Shown here: positions 31,797-42,612 of the stretch, one piece after another
Layout of the letters: each line of letters opens with the position of its first letter
How positions within the stretch are numbered: the first letter of the stretch is position 1
Assembly: GCA_964017185.1 (NCBI GenBank)
Contig: OZ024875.1
Coordinates: forward strand, 28,529,456 to 28,593,455
Direction: 5' to 3'
Origin: Rugalucina vietnamica
Taxonomy: Eukaryota; Mollusca; Bivalvia; Lucinida; Lucinidae
Length of the DNA stretch: 64,000 nt
The notes under the pieces: generated by a model
Databases searched by the model: none
Seen by the model: the letters and a program-made list of their open reading frames with translations, nothing else
What the model was told of the DNA's origin: nothing
Position numbers and translations under genes: made by a program

Positions 31797-33797
31797 ATGG
31801 GCAATGTTTCTGGTAAACCGACTGCTCAACAGAAGCAAAACGCAACTCTTTCTTTAAACATGGGTAATATTTACGGCAAACCTTCTACCCGACAGATAAA
31901 AAAGCTTGATGAGCTTTTCCAAGATCTATTGAGGAAAGCCTCTATCGATTATAGTAGTAGCGAAATATGCGATATTCAAGCTGCAGTAACAACACTGCTT
32001 GAGAGAGTAGTTGCCAAAGTGAACGAACGTGGCATTTTCAAAATTCGTCGTATACATCAATGTGGGAGCATGGCTGAAAAAACCTCGCTCTGGAAGTGTG
32101 ATCACGAAAAGGGAGAAATTTTCACTGAATTTGATTGGTTGGCATTGCTTGAAAATATGCACGAAACTAGTTATGATATGACATTATGTAAAGGCGGTGT
32201 CACGCTACATGAGCTTCCAATTAACTATAAGGCTTTGGATAAATACTACGGAGGAACCGTGCTTTCTGAAAGGTCGAGATACATTTTGGGGGAGAATTTC
32301 GATATACTATTTGTGAAAGAACTCGACACATCTTTAAGGTCACTTTGCAGTTGTGTCTCAGTTGGCATCACGCATGCTAGTCAACATAATGCAATTGTGT
32401 CGGATGGAAAAAGTAGTACACATGGGAGTGACATTTGTGAGGTGAATATGCCTACTGGCGTTCTTCGGGTAAATTCGACAATACCTGTCGTGCGCGATAT
32501 AGATAATAAGGGGCCAGAGAAATGTTCAATGGTTCTTCATTGGACCAGTAAAGCAAAGAGCTTGGTTGTGTATGATCCACTGCTTCTTGGTCAACTACAG
32601 ACAATGACGTCCTTCCCAGTTTACATTGATTTTCTTCCAACACTAGAAATATTCAAGGAAAATACATACGCGGTGGATCCATTTTTGTCCTTATCTGGTC
32701 AGAGTACACATGGAAGGGGCGGGACAGTAGACTTGTTCAATCAGCCTTTATTTGAAGATTTCCAAGTGAAATTACCCGCGCAAGATCTATATGGGGAAAA
32801 TGCATCAGTAGACGCATTCCAGCAGTATTTATATACAGCAGACCCAGTATTTGAATCACCGGTGCAGGATCTACAGCTTATAGATCCAACGATTCAGTCA
32901 CTCAATCAGAATTTAGATACAGAATATCCACCCTATGATCAATATGTACCTGATCAACTGGCTGATCTGAGTCTTCGCTCTAGTCAGAGTACAATTGGAA
33001 GAAGCGGGGCAGTAGGCGTGTTCAATCAGCATTTATATGAAGATTTCCAAGTAAAATTACCCATGCAAGATCTATATGGGGAAAATGCAACAGTAGACGT
33101 ATTCCAGCAGTATTTATATACAGCAGACCCAGTATTTGAATCACCGGTGCAGGATCTACATCTTATAGATCCAACGATTCAGTCGCTCAATCAGAATTTA
33201 GATGCAGAATATCCATCCTATGATCAACATGTATCTGATCAACTGGCTGATCTAAGTCTTCGCTCTCACGAAGAATTTGCAATGGAACATAATGCACGGG
33301 CGATGAGGACAACCAAAGATATGACTCATGGTAGTTCTGTGCACGAATGTTTTGTAGTACCGAAACGTTGCTGTTTATGCAACAGCACATACGAATGGAG
33401 AAAGTCAAACTCTCGGTTTGAAATAAAATACATTTCAAACGAAATGTCTGAAAAACACAGAAAGTGTTACATGATAATGAAGTGCATACTCACATTTGCT
33501 GATCGATGGTTAAATCAAATAAATTCTTATCATATAAAGACAATAGCTATGAATCATAGCAAGAAGTGTTCTGTCCCTTCAGATAGTTGTGCTAAATGTG
33601 TGTTGAAAATGTTTGATGAGTTATTAGTGGCTTACCAGAAAGAGCAAATTATGTCGTTTAGCCTCGGTGTAAATATATTTGATAACTTAAAGGGAAACAA
33701 ATCTGAATGCATAGCGATAATTAAAAAGTGTAGGGATGTGTTAAGCTCTGTTGCAGAATTCGCTAGCGTTGAAACCTTTATGATGGAATTTATTTAG
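31797..33797 (+). CDS. Mab-21/cGAS-like receptor (cGLR-like) protein with duplicated insert
   Basis: 666 residues in one exon. The nucleotidyltransferase core shows C89-G90-S91 (HQCGSMAE), E111-F-D113 (FTEFDWLALLE) and a third acidic residue D278 (VYIDFLPTLE). This is the G-S, E-x-D, D arrangement of cGAS-like enzymes that make cyclic dinucleotides, so it may be active. The C-terminal lobe (about 515-650) has the Mab-21 signatures YEWRKSNSRFE, HRKCYMIMKCIL and INSYHIKTIA. Between the lobes lies an insert with two tandem 95-residue repeats (residues 302-396 and 397-491; DNA period 285 bp), acidic, Gln/Tyr-rich and probably disordered. The N terminus repeats MGNxxGKP at residues 1 and 22; the first could be myristoylated. 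Bivalves have expanded cGLR families that sense nucleic acids and signal through STING. Substrate and ligand are unknown here. Start chosen as the first ATG after the acceptor and uORF. Confidence 0.8.
   Translation: MGNVSGKPTAQQKQNATLSLNMGNIYGKPSTRQIKKLDELFQDLLRKASIDYSSSEICDIQAAVTTLLERVVAKVNERGIFKIRRIHQCGSMAEKTSLWKCDHEKGEIFTEFDWLALLENMHETSYDMTLCKGGVTLHELPINYKALDKYYGGTVLSERSRYILGENFDILFVKELDTSLRSLCSCVSVGITHASQHNAIVSDGKSSTHGSDICEVNMPTGVLRVNSTIPVVRDIDNKGPEKCSMVLHWTSKAKSLVVYDPLLLGQLQTMTSFPVYIDFLPTLEIFKENTYAVDPFLSLSGQSTHGRGGTVDLFNQPLFEDFQVKLPAQDLYGENASVDAFQQYLYTADPVFESPVQDLQLIDPTIQSLNQNLDTEYPPYDQYVPDQLADLSLRSSQSTIGRSGAVGVFNQHLYEDFQVKLPMQDLYGENATVDVFQQYLYTADPVFESPVQDLHLIDPTIQSLNQNLDAEYPSYDQHVSDQLADLSLRSHEEFAMEHNARAMRTTKDMTHGSSVHECFVVPKRCCLCNSTYEWRKSNSRFEIKYISNEMSEKHRKCYMIMKCILTFADRWLNQINSYHIKTIAMNHSKKCSVPSDSCAKCVLKMFDELLVAYQKEQIMSFSLGVNIFDNLKGNKSECIAIIKKCRDVLSSVAEFASVETFMMEFI
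32700..33269 (+). repeat. 285-bp tandem duplication inside the cGLR-like CDS
   Basis: 32700-32984 and 32985-33269 are in-frame direct repeats, each 95 codons, beginning QST. They share most bases, for example the run GATTTCCAAGT-AAATTACCC and GATCTATATGGGGAAAATGC. Few substitutions separate them, so the duplication looks recent. Confidence 0.9.
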
Positions 33798-34007
33798 TAG
33801 ACGGATTGTGTACGATTATATATATAGAGCATATGCGATTTCGATCCATCTGCTACATGTATTTTAAAGACACATTCGTGGGTGCACAAAAACAACTTGT
33901 GTTTGTTTTAAAACAGCAACAGTTTACTGCTCCGACATGAGTTATTGGTTACCTTCAAAATAACTTGTCATTGCATATGTTATACTTTGTGTTTCTCCTA
34001 CCATTAA
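33798..34007. other. 3' flank of the cGLR-like gene
   Basis: AT-rich; no canonical AATAAA close to the stop was noticed. Confidence 0.4.
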
Positions 34008-34225
34008 TGACAAATGGATTCACCCATCGAATCATTTGGGTTAGTCCATTTTCATTTATAGGGACATCAGAAGTGATTTTTACTTTTTATTAATGTTTCA
34101 ATGAAAATCCTCCAAGCAAACTGAATAGCCCCAGATGGGACGCCGCGTTCTGTGGCGTCACATCTAGGGCTATACTGTTTGCTTATGTCCCCTAAAAGGG
34201 ACGCCTGGCTTATAGGAGTTAAATA
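34008..34225. mobile_element. MITE family C, copy 2
   Basis: GCAAACTGAATAGCCCCAGA / TCTAGGGCTATACTGTTTGC around GACGCCGCGTTCTGTGGCGTC, with the shared AATGGATTCACCCATCGAAT flank. Confidence 0.8.
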
Positions 34226-34603
34226 TTCGCTATTAGTCGCTAAAGGGATCTTTAAATGAAACTGAACCATTCTATAAAATCAAAATACCGTTTTAAAATG
34301 TACAGAGTGCAACAACAATGAAGCAGTGACCGGTATGCTTTATGTGTATGTCTTGTTAACATCTTCAACAAGGTGGTCTACGCCATATTGATAAAGACAT
34401 TTCTCACACCAAGAAACTGTTACTACATCAGGAGTGCAAGTATTTTATTGGTGATGCCATTTGTATTAATGACTTTTGATTAACATTTGATGTAGCCTTG
34501 AAGATCGTTTGTATCTACTACCTAACCTGACAGTTTATAGAATTGTTATGATGACCTTGCTGATTGGCTTTCATGTGAGTGACCTTAGCGTTTCTGCTAC
34601 TTG

Positions 34604-35076
34604 TTATGTTTTCTGTAGAACGAAATATTCGTGTGGCGACTCCTGTAGCACAAAGTACTCGTGTCTTTCTAAACTGTTGCTCGCTTCGCACTCGTGATAA
34701 TCATGAAAATCGCCGTCGTCTGACTCTCCAAGTCTGTTACCACAATCTGCATAGTCAATATCCTTCGTTGTAGAATCGCTAAAAATAGAATCATAATCAT
34801 GTATTTCCGACCTCGTTGACCTCGATATGCTCGGATATTCAATCACGTGATCAGTATCACGTGTCAGTGGTAGCATTATTGATTGGTCTGAATTTTCCCT
34901 GTCATCCGACTGCAGTGCCAGGTATGGGTTTCCCAAATTGACATCATTCGGATTGTGGACTGCAGCCTCTTGAACCAAACTGGCATAGTCATTATTTTGA
35001 GAGAATTGGTCCGGTATACCATTGGTAATGCATACTGCAGATTCATTGTCCAAACGGGTGTAGTCATGTATTGCTT
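34604..35076 (-). CDS. Last exon of the ITAM-like receptor
   Basis: Begins after TGTCTTATTTTTCAG with AA completing a Glu codon (EAIHDYTRL) and runs to TAA at 34604-34606. Tyrosine motifs in order are YTRL, YASL, YLAL, YPSI, YDSI, YADC, YHEC, YFVL and YFVL. VIEYPSI also fits the ITIM consensus. The final HEYFVLQ is duplicated in DNA, so the second ITAM-like pair arose by a local duplication. Confidence 0.7.
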
Positions 35077-38000
35077 CTGAAAAATAAGACATAGCGTGGT
35101 TATTGTCTACACAGACTGTTCAACGTGAATGATAATTGCTCGTCTGTTTAGAATCAGATGCTTTATGTCTCGCTTAACAGGAATGACCATGTCGGGATGT
35201 TGTCTCCATTGTATGGAACTTTTACCCAACATAAGGATGTCATGAAATCAAAATACAAGTATCCACCCGATAAAACGTAGCTTATAACTTATTATATGGA
35301 TGGTGCCCAACCACTTTTTTGGGCAGGCTGATATCTCAGGAACCATTTGGTTGGTCAGTTGCATGTCATCTTCTTTTTTCTTACGACTCCAATGGACGAG
35401 AACCCACGAGTGATAATGAGAAAAGTCACAGAAGAACCGTCGACAAAGACGATAGAGAAAAAAGACGGGTGCGAATCAAAAACTGGTATGTGCTTAGATC
35501 TATCACACAAGCTGTAATTAAACAAAAATGGGCCTTAAAATCTACAAAGATTTTGCACTAAATGGACTTGAAGGTGCTCTCATAAGCCGAATTTCATGAT
35601 AATACTGACAAAAAAACTTGAAAAGGACGAATTCGTATCAGAATTAAATATTGTTAATCTTTTGAAGGTTGTATAAATACCTGTATTTGTGGTGTGTGTT
35701 GTACTTGGTTCACTGATAGATGATGTGATTAGAGTCGGAACAGACAAGGTATCTGAATGTAAAACAGCAAGGGCTGCTTGAGGGCTGCTTGTGCCAGAAT
35801 CAACGGATATGGAGGACAACAGGCGCTGATGGCTTAAGCTTAGCAGTCTCACTGGAACCGCCTACAGATATAATGTTGATTATTTTAATATCATGTTTAT
35901 CTTCGTGATAGAAGTGGGTCGATTACCGAAAAATGGTTTAGGTTTAAACATATTTAATTGCCATATCTACATAAACATTTAAGCAATGGTGTTGGGCCAC
36001 AAGTTCTTCAACATTTATTAGTTAAGGCCCTCCCCACAATATATGCAACATCAATAATTACGCTTTCCTAACGATAAGTCAATGATTGACCCGAAAAATG
36101 ATTTTCATGTCAATAAAATAGGGCAAACTGTTTTGTTGTAAAGATTTCTTAAAAAATTGAAGCTCTAGATTATGTGTACACTCAAAGAAGACATGAGTGT
36201 TTGATCAACTGTAGAGTGTGTGCTTTAAATGCTGTGTGATTTATGCCGCGTATGTCTGCCCTATTTAAAAACATTTGCCCTTTGAAATTAACCAACCTCA
36301 CGTCTGGTCAGGTGGTTGGTGGTCTGTTCTCTGTCGCCTTCCGTCGTGCTGCGTGCTTTAGGGGTTGCTTCAAGACACCTATAAATAATGACACAAATTA
36401 TAGCAACAGAAACAAATGAAACCATAATTACATCTAATATACCGTCTCTTAGTGTCAACGGTGGATTGGATAAGCTGCATGATTATGTAATTTCTTTTTA
36501 ATCAACACAGATTTAACAAACAACATAATGGACAGTGGTTTTAACACAGATTTAACAAACAACATAATGAACAGTGGTTTTAACACAGATTTAACAAACA
36601 ACATAATCAACAGTGGTTTTAACATAGATTAAACAAACAACCTAATGAACAGTGGTTTTAACATAGATTAAACAAACAACATAATGAACAGTGGTTTTAA
36701 CAAACTACATAATCAAAAGTTGATTAAACAAACTGACCTTGGAGTGTCTCGTGACCAGAGGACCAGTAAGAAAAGCCACGTGACAACACAACCAGTGGTG
36801 AAACATCCCACAGCAACTCCGGCGAGTATTGTAAGAGGTATGCACTCAGACCCAGTCCCAGTCGCTGAAAAAAACTCATGAAAGAACATCCAGGATAAGA
36901 CGTGATATGGATTCGTTGACCGAATGACCTGACAGTTCACTATAATTATGATTTAAAAAAATTGAACGAATTGCGCATATGGCGCACCAGATCTTTCATT
37001 CACATAATACTCAAAACATGCCAATACGTTTTGTATTAAAACAGACATAATATTCCTATTTTCAGTTAAGTTCGGGTAACTGAGTGGCCGCCTATTGAAA
37101 AATAGCTGCTCACTCGACTTATGAAATATTTCCTTAGCATGCAGGTGCTTCACAATTTTTTTCATATACATAGGCATTTATCTCGTAAATATTTACATAC
37201 ACCCAATGTGATAAACGGGGCAGCCATCCACTTAATTTCGAAGATACCAAATGTTTTATTGCATGGTACGTGTACATGTATGGTTAAGCGATCACCATGC
37301 TTAAACGGGGGAAAAATGCGAATTGGTTAGTTGCCCCAAAATATTAAAAATTGGACAATATTATTGTATAACACAAACGGCGAGTTCTGAATTCAAAGTC
37401 TTGTCACATGAAAGGATGTCTAATATTCCTTATACAATCACATGTTAATGTTTTTACTGGGACCCTACTCTTGGTTTCATGCAGTATCTGGAACAATTTA
37501 AGTTTCCGGAATATCTGCAGGGGTTGAACATGAATGCAGATTTTTGAAGTATAAAAATAAATGTGTGAACTTAAAAAATAGTCAACGCCCCTAAATGAAC
37601 CCTATCATCTGGAATACTTAAAGCATAATGGACATTTGGCTAAAATTGCTTTTTACACTACTAGGTTTAATTATATGCCGTTTATATTTTACCGGATAAC
37701 AATAATTGTCCTCAATTTGTTTTTATAATATAGACGACATAAAAAATGATCTATATTCTGCCACCCGCATTCCTATCTCTTTCATTTTCAACCCCAAGGA
37801 GATATTACAGAAACTTGAAGTGTTCCAGATACTACATGAAACTAAGAGTAGGACCAAAGGAAAACATGAACATGTGAGCTGTACAAGGAATACTGGACAC
37901 CCTATCACGTGACAAGACTTTAAATTAAAAACTTGCAGTTTGTTTTTATACAATTATATTGTCAAATCTTTATCATGGTTCATAAAATATTTTGGGGCAA

Positions 38001-39209
38001 CTTAATATGCTTCCTTTGTTTAAGCATCTTGATCGTTTAAACATACCATGCATAAAACTTTTTTTTATATCTGCGAAATTAAGCGGATGGCTAAACCGTT
38101 TATCACATTGGGGGCATGTAAACAAAGTTATAAGAAAAATCGCTACCTATATAAATTTTGTTAAGCACCTGTAAGTACCTAATTGTTTATTTAGTTTTTG
38201 AGTGGGGATTTCTTTCCAGTTGTGCCATTTCCTGATCATTGCCTTCTTTTACCTTTTATAAATAATATCGTTGGCCATAATACATCATCAATGAACGGTG
38301 CGCATTCCTAAATAACGGCGTATCTGTCACTTAGGGAGAATACCTATATTTAGCAACAGTTAGCTCCAATATACATAATGCATACCAATTGCTACATCTT
38401 CATCTTCTGTGGTTGGTTTCACTGGCTTTGGTTTAGTATCTGCAAATGAAACGTTATCAGTCCGTCATTTTAGAGGGACAATTGGGCTACTTAAACCATC
38501 AAAGAACTCACAAACACACATTAGTAACTTAAATTCATGAAATAAAGATGGCCATTCTCGTAATTGGGACCATCCATACACTGCAGCTGGCGTTGTGCCG
38601 TGAGGCGGCCCTAAACAGTCTCCCCGTATATCACCCATAGTGCATATTATTTCTTTCGGTCCTTTGAGATCAGTAAGAATATTCAGATCTTTTAAACACT
38701 GTTTTAATAATTTGACCGCATTTAGGCATGTGTCTTTGATTTAGTCTTCCCTTGTGTAAAATATTGAAATTGCAGTATATTTGTCTGGCTATCGTCGCCG
38801 GTTTATAAAGGGTCACTGATGAGGGTTCAATACCCGAAATTGCGCAATATGGCCCAAATTACCTCCATTTGAACGCTTTTACTGCTTCCAAAGGATCTTT
38901 TTTTTATATTTTATTTATTGTGTGAATCTAACTCAGCAGTAGAACTGTATATTTAAAAACATATATTGACGTAAAATGATACTTGTTTTAGTACACTGTG
39001 ATTTTCAAATCATCTACATTAAAGTTAAAGAGTAACTGACTCTACCTTTTCTCAAGTTTTCAAGTAATAATGAGCCATTGTTCAACAGATTTGAACAGAA
39101 GTTTGTTATTCCCGGAACTTCTTGTGGTGTGATACAAGTCTGGAGGGTTTTCTTGGACAGGTATGATGGCATCACTGTACTGATCAGATGACATTCGTAA
39201 GTCGCCCGT
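34604..39209 (-). CDS. Single-pass receptor with ITAM-like tail (six 3' exons)
   Basis: Six minus-strand exons with matching phases: 39046-39209, 38386-38439, 36738-36864, 36297-36378, 35681-35861 and 34604-35076. Borders are GT/AG, for example TTTTTTTCAG|CG and CCAAG|GTCAGT. Together they encode a Cys-containing ectodomain end (ATYECHLIS, TLQTC, NFCSN; the Y-x-C resembles an Ig F strand), a Lys/Pro/Thr stalk, one membrane segment (IPLTILAGVAVGCFTTGCVV and on), a basic stop (WSRDTPR), a Ser/Thr-rich juxtamembrane part and a Tyr-rich tail. The tail has YPSI-x10-YDSI and YFVL-x6-YFVL, both fitting YxxI/L-x(6-12)-YxxI/L. The 5' exons with the signal peptide were not found, so the gene is partial and its family unknown (Draper/MEGF10-like or Ig-type receptors are candidates). 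It ends about 800 bp downstream of the cGLR-like gene, convergently. Confidence 0.65.
36506..36700. repeat. 39-bp minisatellite, five units, in an intron
   Basis: The unit starts CACAGATTTAACAAACAACA and ends GGTTTTAA. Five units follow head to tail in the intron between the transmembrane exon (36738-36864) and the next exon (36297-36378). Three units are close to identical. Confidence 0.9.
37057..38262 (+). mobile_element. Retroelement 3' end split by a foldback
   Basis: 37057-37141 (GTAACTGAGTGGCCGCCTAT onward) and 38172-38262 (to TTGCCTTCTTTTACC) are consecutive parts of the 3' end of the reverse-transcriptase element at 51068-52195. The element at 37142-38171 separates them. It lies in an intron of the ITAM-like receptor gene, in the antisense orientation. 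Confidence 0.7.
37142..38171. mobile_element. 1.03-kb foldback transposon, CAGGTGC ends
   Basis: Inverted arms of more than 400 bp each (for example CCCAATGTGATAAACGG near 37203 against CCGTTTATCACATTGGGG near 38097). The termini are CAGGTGCTTCACAA and TTAAGCACCTG. Comparison with the intact retroelement sequence implies a TA target, now TG at 37140-37141 and TA at 38172-38173. The centre is short and non-coding. Confidence 0.75.
38573..38910 (+). repeat. Interspersed repeat R1, copy 2
   Basis: Shares GGCGGCCCTAAACAGTC, CCTTTGAGATCAGTAAGAAT and, further on, AAAGGGTCACTGATGAGG with 61690-62110 (plus) and 13210-13450 (minus). In an intron of the ITAM-like receptor. Confidence 0.55.
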
Positions 39210-39570
39210 CTGTGATAATAACACGAAAATGTGTACATCCTTACGTAAGCACTAAAACTTAGTGATGATTCAGTTAATTTTAAAAAATGTGAACGTGGCA
39301 TTTTTATTCAACAAATATTAACTTCAACAATTTGAATAATACTTTTTATAGACAGCATAGCAACAATGTGAAAATGAAGTGTTAAACCATATCAGATAAG
39401 ATTTACGCGGACAATTTGTGTTTCAAATAGATAGTTTGCTACAAGAACTATTATACTATTATATAATAACCGCTGTCAATATTAAATCTAAATAATTATG
39501 CTGTACATTTTGGAATCATTCATTGCAGAAGTAGTGTAACTTGATAACTGCACTCCAACACACAAAATTA
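39210..39570. other. Upstream of the last recovered receptor exon
   Basis: Starts with the acceptor GTGTTATTATCACAG (minus strand). No further exon is recognised. Confidence 0.4.
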
Positions 39571-41570
39571 ACCAGAGGACCAATGGTCCTGTAAACGCTC
39601 ACCTGAGATCTGCTGCATATACCAATAAACATGTTTGAATATTATGGTTTTTAACTCCAGTGCAGGGGCAGATGAAGCCCTTGGGCCATTTTCTTTTTTC
39701 AGAATCTTCAATATTCTGTCCATTTGCCAATTTCTTGCTGGCTTTTCCCTTCAAATGACATTTTAACAGTTTTCCCAATTCAAATGCATAGGCGACCCAT
39801 GTTGACCTTGCCATAATCTTGGTCAAGGTCATCACAGGGTCATGATTTATATATACATTGGAGTACTTTAGCCATCGATGCTCCACGCCAAGTTTCCTTG
39901 AAATCAGTCTATTGGTTTCAGAGAAGATTTTTGATGGGTTTTTACCATATATGGGCATGGCGGCCATCTTTGTCATGTGACCTAGATTATTTATATACAC
40001 CTTGATTCCCCAATTCTATAGATGCTTCACATAAAATTTGGCTTTGATTGGCCAAGCGATTTCAGAGGAGAAGAGGTTTAAATATTATGGAAATATACAT
40101 GTATATTGCCCCGGGGTGGGGACACATGAGCCCCTGGGGTCCAATTTTTTTCAGAATCATTAATATTCAGTCCTACTTCCCATTTCCTGCAAGACTTTCA
40201 CTTTAAATTACATTTTAAAAGTTTTCCCCATTCAAATGCATTGGCGACCTATGTTGACCTTGCCGTAAAATAGATTAAGGTCATCAAAAGGTCATGATTT
40301 ATATACACATTGTAGTGCTTGAGCCATCGATGCTTCATGTCAAGTTTTGTTGAAATCGGTCCACCGGTTCTGGAGAAGAAGATTTTTGAAGGGTTTTTAC
40401 CATATATGGGCATGGCGGCCATCTTGGTCATGTGACCTGGATTATTTATATACACATTGGTTCCCCCTTCCCATAGATGCTTCATGTAAAATTTGGCTTT
40501 GATTGGCCAAGCGGTTTCAGAGAAGAAGATGTTTGAATATTATGATAATATACATGTATATTGCCCCGGGGTGGGGGCGGATGAGCCCCTGGTGCCCAAT
40601 TTTTTTCAGAATCATTAATATTCAGTCCTACTGCTCATTTTCTTCAAGATTTTTCCTTTAAATGACAATTTAACAATTTTTCCCATTCAAATGCAAAGGC
40701 GACCTATGTTGACCTTGCCGTAAAATAGGTCAAGGTCACCGCAAGGTCATGATTTATATACACATTGTAGTACTTGAGTCATCGATGCTTCATGCCAAGT
40801 TTGGTTGAAATCGGTCCAGTGGTTCCGGAGAAGAAGATTTTTGAAGGGTTTTTACCATATATGGGCATGGCGGCCATCTTGGTCATGTGACCTGGTTTAT
40901 TTATATAAACATTGGTTCCTCCTTCCCATAGATGCTTCATGTAAAATTTGGCTTTGATTAGCCAAGCGGTTTCAGAGAAGAAGATGTTTGAATATTATGA
41001 TAATATACATGTATATTGCCCCGGGGTGGGGGCGGATGAGCCCCTGGTGCCCAATTTTTTTCAGAATCATTAATATTCAGTCCTACTGCTCATTTTCTGC
41101 AAGATTTTTCCTTTAAAGGACAATTTAACAATTTTTCCCATTCAAATGGAAAGGCGACCTATGTTGACCTTGGCGTAAAATCGGTCAAGGTCACCGCAAG
41201 GTCATGATTTATATACACATTGTAGTACTTGAGTCATCGATGCTTCATGCCAAGTTTGGTTGAAATCGGTCCAGTGGTTCCGGAGAAGAAGATTTTTGAA
41301 GGGTTTTTACCATATATGGGCATGGCGGCCATCTTGGTCATGTGACCTGGATTATTTATATACACATTGGTTCCCCCTTCCCATAGATGCTTCATGTAAA
41401 ATTTGGCTTTGATTGGCCAAGCGGTTTCAGAGAAGAAGATCTTTGAAAATGGTGGACGACGGACGACGGACGGACGGACGGACGGACGGACGACGGACGG
41501 ACGGACGACGGAGCATGGGTATACTATAAGCTCACCTTGTGAGCCTGACGGCTCAGGTGAGCTAATAAGA
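39571..41570. mobile_element. 2-kb satellite-bearing element, four 450-bp units
   Basis: The left end is CCAGAGGACCAATGGTCCTG. The right end is a GGACGG-rich stretch (41450-41512) followed by a hairpin, AGCTCACCTTGTGAGCC / GGCTCAGGTGAGCT, and AATAAG. Between them four tandem units start near 39631, 40078, 40531 and 40985 (period 447-454 bp), each with CCCCGGGG-TGGGG, paired GTTGACCTTG / TCAAGGTCA and CCATATATGGGCATGGCGGC. The third and fourth units are nearly identical. A terminal hairpin before CTAA is compatible with a non-autonomous Helitron, but no protein is present. Confidence 0.75.
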
Positions 41571-41576
41571 AACTTA

Positions 41577-41824
41577 CATCAGGATAACATGTTCGTGTAA
41601 TATATACCCCCTTATACCCCACTTTTATATAGCAAAACTGGGGCATACGGGGGTATACCTGTTTTTTTTTTCTTGTTTGTTTGTTTTTTGTTAGGCGGTT
41701 CTAACGTGTACCCACAATCTTTGTTTTGAGCAAAAATAAGAAAAATGTCATTTTTTCTACTGAAAATTTGAATTTTTACAACTTAAGAAAAATCTGTATA
41801 TTACATGGGCATGTTTTCGTAGTG
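41577..41824. mobile_element. MITE family A, copy 4, centre partly lost
   Basis: Ends CATCAGGATAACATGTTC and GGGCATGTTTTCGTAGTG. The left half of the central hairpin is replaced by a T-rich TTTTTTCTTGTTTGTTTG stretch. It abuts the right end of the 2-kb element. Confidence 0.75.
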
Positions 41825-42020
41825 AACATTACTCACGAATCTGTTTTGCACTGTATGCTAACACAAGAACCGTGTTGGAAATTGTTACATGGTATCCAGC
41901 AGTCGTCATGAGATAAACCGTCACCTTTTGCTATGACCAACAGTACTGAAAATTAAACATTCATTATTTTTAGTAATGAATAATTTCTTGTTTATATTAG
42001 AAACACACTTTTTTCCTAAC

Positions 42021-42047
42021 GTTTCGGCCTTTTAGAGCCTTCATCAG
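42021..42047 (-). ncRNA. Hammerhead-ribozyme-like core
   Basis: The minus strand reads CTGATGA (42047-42041), a short GGC...GCC stem with an A-rich loop, then GAAAC (42025-42021). CUGANGA - stem II - GAAA is the conserved hammerhead core, known from Penelope-like and other retroelements. An extra A between CTGATGA and GGC, and no evident stem III, argue for a relic or a coincidental match. Confidence 0.3.
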
Positions 42048-42399
42048 AGCAAACTTTACAATAGTATTTCTAATAAAATGTTGTTTTTCCTTAAAAGAAA
42101 CCGTAGAATTACAGTAAAATAATGTATTTTATTATTTAGATAAATAAATAATTGTTTGAAAAATCACAATAATTAATGATTTTTCTGAATCCTGTATTAT
42201 TTGGTCACTTTTGACAATCTAATTAAAAGACTGTCCCATATGCCTGCTTACATTCAGTGACAGTCTATGATCATCTAAAATCTTTTCTGTCTTAACTAAA
42301 GATTCCATAAAGATCAAGGATACAGTATTTCGACCCCATAAACTTAATGAACGTCTGAAGAAATATTTGACAATGTTTAAGCGTAGCACTAGTACTTAT

Positions 42400-42612
42400 G
42401 GTAGCGTAATATACCCCACTTTTATATAGCAAAACTGGGCTTTACAAGGGTATACCTGTGTTTTCTTATTTCTCATCCAAAATATACATTGTGGGTACTT
42501 GTTAGAACCGCCTCGGTGAGGCGGTCTAACATGTACAATATATGTTTTGAGGGAAAATATAAAACAAAAACTCATTTTTTTTTTTTTTGTTCAATGAAAT
42601 TATCATTTTTTA
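42400..42612. mobile_element. MITE family A, copy 5, termini lost
   Basis: Contains TATACCCCACTTTTATATAG, the hairpin TTAGAACCGCCTCGGTGAGG / CGGTCTAAC and ATATGTTTTGAGG, without clear family termini. Confidence 0.7.

Noticed and set aside
39599..40485. Repeated minus-strand frames with a GHMTKMAAMPIYGKNP-like peptide
   Set aside because: They translate the 450-bp tandem units of a non-coding element.
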